In this document: positions 59,918 to 64,000 of the stretch, piece after piece
How the letters are laid out: the number at the start of each line of letters is the position of its first letter
Position numbering within the stretch: the stretch's first letter is position 1
Assembly (NCBI GenBank): GCA_044361315.1
Contig: JBIKJA010000004.1
Location: 1-64,000, forward strand
DNA length: 64,000 nucleotides
Source: Crocinitomix sp044361315
GTDB lineage: Bacteria; Bacteroidota; Bacteroidia; Flavobacteriales_D; Crocinitomicaceae
Direction of reading: 5' to 3'
Notes under the pieces: generated by a model
The model's database searches: none
Seen by the model: the letters and a program-made list of their open reading frames with translations, nothing else
Told to the model about the DNA's origin: nothing
Translations under genes and position numbers: made by a program

Positions 59918-60826
59918 TCAACGAATTTTTGAATCACCAAAAGTTATTCCCAACATCACTTCGTGGCTCCCTGAACTGTAATTTTTTAAGTCGGTTGTGG
60001 TGATATCAAAAGCATATCCAATCCGCAAAGTTTCACGATGATTGAAACCAACCATTACGGTAGCAGCATCACGTGTTCTAAATCCAATACCCGCCCAAAT
60101 CATTTTTTTATATGTGGCGCGTACATTTAGATCTAATTTTGGCACAACAGGTGGACTATATTTTAAGATAAAACTCGGTTCGATAGCCCAATCATCAGAA
60201 AGTTGTATATTATACCCTCCGTTAAAATAATAATGATCTTCTAAAAAACTTTCTGAACCAACTTGGGTCGATAAAAAGGATAGCTTGTCGTGTAATATTT
60301 GTTCGATAGACGCCCCAAAATACCAATCGTCGTGGTATAAATATAAACCAAATTTACCATCAGGATCAAATGATTTTAAAAGCCCATTTGAAAAGTAAAA
60401 ATCATCATCGTGATAAGCGGTTATTTTATCAGCGTCTAAAATCCATTGATTAAATCCAACCGAAAGCCCAAATGAAAGGTTTATTCCTTCAGTTAATTTT
60501 AGGAGATATGCAAACGATGTTTGAAATCCAACTCGTCTTGTCGGACCTACAATATCTGTGTAAAGATATCCACCCATGGCTAATTTTTCATTTTTCAACG
60601 GGCCATTTGCTGCCAACGTAAATGTTCTTGGCGCATCGGTAATTCCTAACCATTGGTAACGGTTAATTGATATGGCTTCCCAGTTATCTTTCGATCCCGC
60701 GTATGCCGGATTAAAAGCATATTGATTAAACATGTATTGCGTATATTGCGGTAATTGCTGTGAAAACACTGTCGTTGTTAACATCAATGCCGAACCTAGG
60801 AGATATTTTATAAATACGTTCTTCAT
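59918..60826 (-). CDS. PorP/SprF-family type IX secretion membrane protein
   Basis: Outer-membrane protein of 302 residues. Signal peptide (GSALMLTTTVFSQ), then QLPQYTQYMFNQYAFNPAYA with AGSKDNWEAIS, the diagnostic N-terminus of this family. Barrel strands run to the C-terminal MLGITFGDSKIR. SprF-like proteins are needed for secretion or surface attachment of the SprB-like adhesin encoded beside them. Here the adhesin gene ends 3 bases before this start, so the pair is one unit. Confidence 0.93.
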   Translation of the reverse strand: MKNVFIKYLLGSALMLTTTVFSQQLPQYTQYMFNQYAFNPAYAGSKDNWEAISINRYQWLGITDAPRTFTLAANGPLKNEKLAMGGYLYTDIVGPTRRVGFQTSFAYLLKLTEGINLSFGLSVGFNQWILDADKITAYHDDDFYFSNGLLKSFDPDGKFGLYLYHDDWYFGASIEQILHDKLSFLSTQVGSESFLEDHYYFNGGYNIQLSDDWAIEPSFILKYSPPVVPKLDLNVRATYKKMIWAGIGFRTRDAATVMVGFNHRETLRIGYAFDITTTDLKNYSSGSHEVMLGITFGDSKIR

Positions 60827-60829
60827 AGT

Positions 60830-63800
60830 TTACCACATTATTGTTAAAGGTCCGGTCAATGGTTCAGGGAAATCTTCGTGATCGATGTCAATGACATAAT
60901 AATAAGTTCCAGCAGGTAAACGTTTGCCGTTTTCTGTTGTCCCTCCCCAATCATCGTTGTAATTTTCATCACTTTCAAATAGCAAATCTCCCCATCGATT
61001 GTACACATTAATTTTTATTGCAGCCCCAGGATACTGGTCAGTAAAGTCGAGGATCCATGTGTCGTTTTTACCATCACTTCCTGGGCTGATTCCATCAGGG
61101 ATAACAATGTCAGGCAATACGGCCACATAGATAGAGTCGATATTTATACACCCATTGGTATCGGTTGCAATAACATAATACCACGTAGATATCGTTGGCT
61201 GAATAACCGTTGGATTGTTGAGAATCGAATCGTTTAAGAAGATACTTGGTGTCCAAACTACTGTATTGGTTGGATCTGTTGTTGGACTGCCACCGATTAC
61301 TTCCGATTGTTCAGTGTACATGTCAATGTCAAGACCAGCATCGACAAGAACCTCCGCAGCGACGGTGATAAAGACTGTGTCTAAATCTGAACATCCTGCA
61401 TACCCTATTTCTAAAACGTAGAACGTGCTACCTGAAATTGTTCCATCGATGACTAACGTACTATCCGTTGATACGATTGCTCCATTTGCATCATACCAAG
61501 TATAAGTTTGATAGTCGATTATGTTTGAAGATCCGATTAAGAGCAACGAGTTTTCGAAACATACCAAGGTGTCTGGACCGGCATCCGCAATGATACTTAT
61601 TAAGGTGTCTACCGATAAGGTATCAAAATATTGACAGCCGTTTTCATCGGTGATTGTTAAATAATAATCCATTGGCAATAATCCGGATGGATCTTGTACA
61701 TTGAATGTGTCTGCAAATGTCTCTGAAACCCATTCGTAGGTATAAACTCCTGTTCCACCTGTTACCGTTACGTAGATTTCACCATCCGTTGCATCTTGAC
61801 ACGTCGCTGGAACAATACTGTCTATCACGGTGGTAATTTCGTCAGGTGTATCAATCGTTCCTGATTGACTTACTTGACAACCATTTGCATCAGTTATGGT
61901 AACGGTATAGATTCCTTCGCAAAGCCCATTTGCAGCTGCAGTAGTTTGTGAACTCGGATCATCCCAAAGGAAGGTAAAGTCAAATGTTCCGCCGATTGGA
62001 TTTGCAATTAATTGCCCATCACAATCTCCAAAACATAGCGCATCAAATGCCACTAACGAGTTAATAATAATCGAGTCTGGCTCTTCAATATCACCGAATT
62101 GGAACGAAATACATCCTGTATTATCTGTCACTTGAAGTAGGTAATCTCCCGCACAAAGTCCCGTAATTAATGGGGTAGTGATTCCAAGCGATGTGCCTAA
62201 ATCATCTAACCATAAATAACTGTATGCTGGCGTTCCACCGCTTACACTTAGGGTGTCAATGGTACCATCGCAATCCCCGAAACATGAAACATCGGTTGAG
62301 GTTAATTCGATGATTGGAGCATTGACATTGCTTAATGGGAAGGTAAACGTTAGATTACACCCATTTGCATCTGTAATGGTTAGTGTGTAAATTCCAGCAT
62401 CCAATCCACTAATTGACAGACCTGTTGCACCTGTACTCCATAAATAGGTATGAGGTAAGATTCCTCCACTTGACATAACGGTAATCGACCCGTTTGAAAG
62501 ACCACAGCTTGGATTAAGAATAGTAGGACTTGCATCGATTGGATTTGGATCCAACATTTCAACTTCTACGGTGGTCACACATCCTGTTGCATCGGTGATT
62601 TCGATAAAATAAACACCTGCACACAAACCTGTTAAACTGTTTGATGTCGATAAATCATGTAACCACAAGTAGGTGAATGGTGCAACACCTCCAACAGGGG
62701 TCACGATTACTTCTCCATCACATGATCCTGCGCAAGTTATCGCATTTACAAGTGGATTCCCTGTAAATCCGGAACTGTTATCCACGGTAAACGTTTGAGT
62801 CACGGTACATCCATTGGCGTCAGTTATTTCCGCTTCATAAATTCCAGCGCACAAATCACTAATTAAAAGTCCAGTAGCTCCAGTATTCCATGCCACCGTC
62901 ATTGCTCCTGTTCCGCCAAACAAGGTTAAATCAATAGCGCCATCACATTCGCCACATTCGGTTGGTGTGATAACGGCTGTAGCAATGATTTCTGCAGGAT
63001 CGGTGAGGGTAACATCAAAGAAACTTCTACATCCAAGGGCATCTGTGACTTGCAGGATGTAATCATCGGCGCACAAAGCGGTTGGATCTTCGGCGATGAT
63101 TCCACCCGGATTCCAAATATACGTAAAGGGAGGATTGTCCCCAGTTGTGGTAATTTCAATACTTCCATCGCATTCACCAAAACAAGTTGGGTTGTTGATC
63201 GTATCAAAGACCACATCTGCAGCGTCTGAATCGCTGATAGTTACCATAAATGTCTCGCTACAACCAGCAGCATCTGTTACGGTGACAAAATAGATTCCTG
63301 AAAATACATCTAGTAAGGTAAAATTAGTCTCGCCTGGTAGAGTGGTCATGGTGACATCAAACCATTGGTACGTATACGGAGCAAGTCCACCACTTGCAAA
63401 CACTGTTGCATTTCCGTTTGGCACACCACATTCTGCATCATTGGAGAAAAGACTTCCAATTATTTCATCATTTCCATCAATCACTACTGGAATTAAACCT
63501 GTCGTACATCCATTGTTGTCAACGATTTCAACCGTATAAAATCCTTCGCATAAATCACTTACACTTGAAGCTGTTCCACCAACAATTGGATCGCCTAAAA
63601 TGGTTAACCATTCGTAAATATAGGCCGGTGTTCCTCCAGAGGCGACCACAGTTCCAGTTCCATCACAAAAGCCAAAACAGCCAGCGTCTGAGATAGCAAG
63701 GGTAAAGGTGAGTTCGCTTGGTTCGATAATTGTGATCTCTGCAGAAGTTGCGCTGCAACCGCTAGCGTCATTAATTACAGCAAAATAGGTTCCTGCACAT

Positions 63801-64000
63801 AAGCCGGTTGCAATAGGATCTGAAATACCAATTAGTGATCCTGTCAACGCATCGTACCAATTAATAATAAATGGTGCAACTCCTCCAGTTGGCACTACGG
63901 TTGCTGTTCCATCGCACAAGCCAAAACAAGTAATATCGGTTTTAGATAGAGTCGCTGTAATTGGAACGGGTTCACTGATAGTGATTGGGAAAGGAAGTGT
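60830..64000 (-). CDS. SprB-like giant adhesin, C-terminal 1056 residues (5' end beyond window)
   Basis: The frame stays open to the window edge; apparent internal starts such as 63919 are not true starts. The visible part holds ten SprB-type repeats of about 75-105 residues, each with C-x-G-x-C-D-G-x-x-x-V-x-x-x-G-G, then Y-x-W and G-L-C-A-G-x-Y. Two Ig/PKD-like segments follow (about the last 300 residues). A type B T9SS sorting domain closes it: VIPDGISPGSDGKNDTWILD, VYNRWGDLLFES, PAGTYYYVIDI. SprB carries the adhesive force of gliding in Flavobacterium; here motility is possible but unproven. The SprF-like gene follows 3 bases after the stop. Confidence 0.92.
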   Translation of the reverse strand, partial: TLPFPITISEPVPITATLSKTDITCFGLCDGTATVVPTGGVAPFIINWYDALTGSLIGISDPIATGLCAGTYFAVINDASGCSATSAEITIIEPSELTFTLAISDAGCFGFCDGTGTVVASGGTPAYIYEWLTILGDPIVGGTASSVSDLCEGFYTVEIVDNNGCTTGLIPVVIDGNDEIIGSLFSNDAECGVPNGNATVFASGGLAPYTYQWFDVTMTTLPGETNFTLLDVFSGIYFVTVTDAAGCSETFMVTISDSDAADVVFDTINNPTCFGECDGSIEITTTGDNPPFTYIWNPGGIIAEDPTALCADDYILQVTDALGCRSFFDVTLTDPAEIIATAVITPTECGECDGAIDLTLFGGTGAMTVAWNTGATGLLISDLCAGIYEAEITDANGCTVTQTFTVDNSSGFTGNPLVNAITCAGSCDGEVIVTPVGGVAPFTYLWLHDLSTSNSLTGLCAGVYFIEITDATGCVTTVEVEMLDPNPIDASPTILNPSCGLSNGSITVMSSGGILPHTYLWSTGATGLSISGLDAGIYTLTITDANGCNLTFTFPLSNVNAPIIELTSTDVSCFGDCDGTIDTLSVSGGTPAYSYLWLDDLGTSLGITTPLITGLCAGDYLLQVTDNTGCISFQFGDIEEPDSIIINSLVAFDALCFGDCDGQLIANPIGGTFDFTFLWDDPSSQTTAAANGLCEGIYTVTITDANGCQVSQSGTIDTPDEITTVIDSIVPATCQDATDGEIYVTVTGGTGVYTYEWVSETFADTFNVQDPSGLLPMDYYLTITDENGCQYFDTLSVDTLISIIADAGPDTLVCFENSLLLIGSSNIIDYQTYTWYDANGAIVSTDSTLVIDGTISGSTFYVLEIGYAGCSDLDTVFITVAAEVLVDAGLDIDMYTEQSEVIGGSPTTDPTNTVVWTPSIFLNDSILNNPTVIQPTISTWYYVIATDTNGCINIDSIYVAVLPDIVIPDGISPGSDGKNDTWILDFTDQYPGAAIKINVYNRWGDLLFESDENYNDDWGGTTENGKRLPAGTYYYVIDIDHEDFPEPLTGPLTIMW

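Noticed and set aside
62380..63696. Open frames in other phases inside the SprB-like gene
   Set aside because: Shadows of the periodic repeat coding; no independent features.
63919..63919. Start codon of the SprB-like gene at 63919
   Set aside because: This is a TTG inside a repeat (C-F-G-L-C-D-G); the frame stays open to the window edge with repeat sequence.
1..64000. CRISPR arrays, insertion sequences, prophage or integrase genes
   Set aside because: No regularly spaced short repeats, no transposase or integrase motifs and no phage structural genes were seen. topB can ride on conjugative elements, but here it sits with thyA-folA and no transfer genes.

Overview
The window comes from a Bacteroidota chromosome, most likely a Flavobacteriales lineage near Crocinitomicaceae/Cryomorphaceae; the family is an inference. 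The evidence is AT-rich DNA, promoters of the TTTG/TAnnTTTG type, few Shine-Dalgarno sites, and families largely confined to this phylum: type IX secretion (T9SS) sorting domains, PorP/SprF, SprB-like repeats, DUF4175, DUF4197, DUF2490, and two-component-regulator propellers.

Layout. 1-2.2 kb: molybdate transporter modABC (minus). 2.35-4.1 kb: aspS. 4.1-4.8 kb: a decayed toxin-antitoxin module. 4.8-10.3 kb: a SCO-type copper chaperone, then a MORN-repeat protein, a multi-PAS histidine kinase and a LytTR response regulator in one minus operon. 10.7-17 kb: rpiB, a TlpA-like thioredoxin, an ECF sigma factor with an unusual PKD-bearing anti-sigma protein, a CotH/lamin-tail surface protein and tRNA-Cys. 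17-26 kb: folB-gltX, then the plus run DUF4175 protein, RsbW-like ATPase, ybeY, mnmG and a methyltransferase. Two parS-like sites lie between ybeY and mnmG and a third 3.8 kb away, which suggests an origin-proximal centromere region. 26-34 kb: accessory genes (outer-membrane protein, YcxB-like, YdeI-like with a CDGSH tail, M23 peptidase, NatAB-type exporter, DUF4197) among gene remnants. 34.5-37.4 kb: a T9SS-secreted FG-GAP/CUB protein. 38-41.6 kb: thyA-folA-topB. 42.4-49.7 kb: a four-gene signalling operon (YfiR-like, TPR, SpoIIE phosphatase, propeller-adenylate cyclase-HD). 49.7-54.5 kb: ferritin, rnr, DUF2490 protein and small envelope proteins. 54.6-64 kb: S9 peptidase, TonB-dependent receptor, PorP/SprF protein and the C-terminal part of a giant SprB-like adhesin running off the window.

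How it fits together. Housekeeping genes (aspS, gltX, mnmG, ybeY, thyA, folA, rnr) alternate with envelope and surface genes. Several regulatory routes are visible: LytTR two-component, ECF sigma/anti-sigma, a possible partner-switching route (RsbW-like ATPase, SpoIIE phosphatase; no STAS protein seen), and cAMP signalling in which a predicted adenylate cyclase and an HD hydrolase domain share one chain. Non-coding gaps hold remnants of a toxin-antitoxin pair, a ketopantoate-reductase-like gene, a TonB receptor and a beta-barrel protein. They also hold a dispersed ~90-125 bp element with conserved ends, seen three times. No insertion sequence, prophage or CRISPR array was seen.
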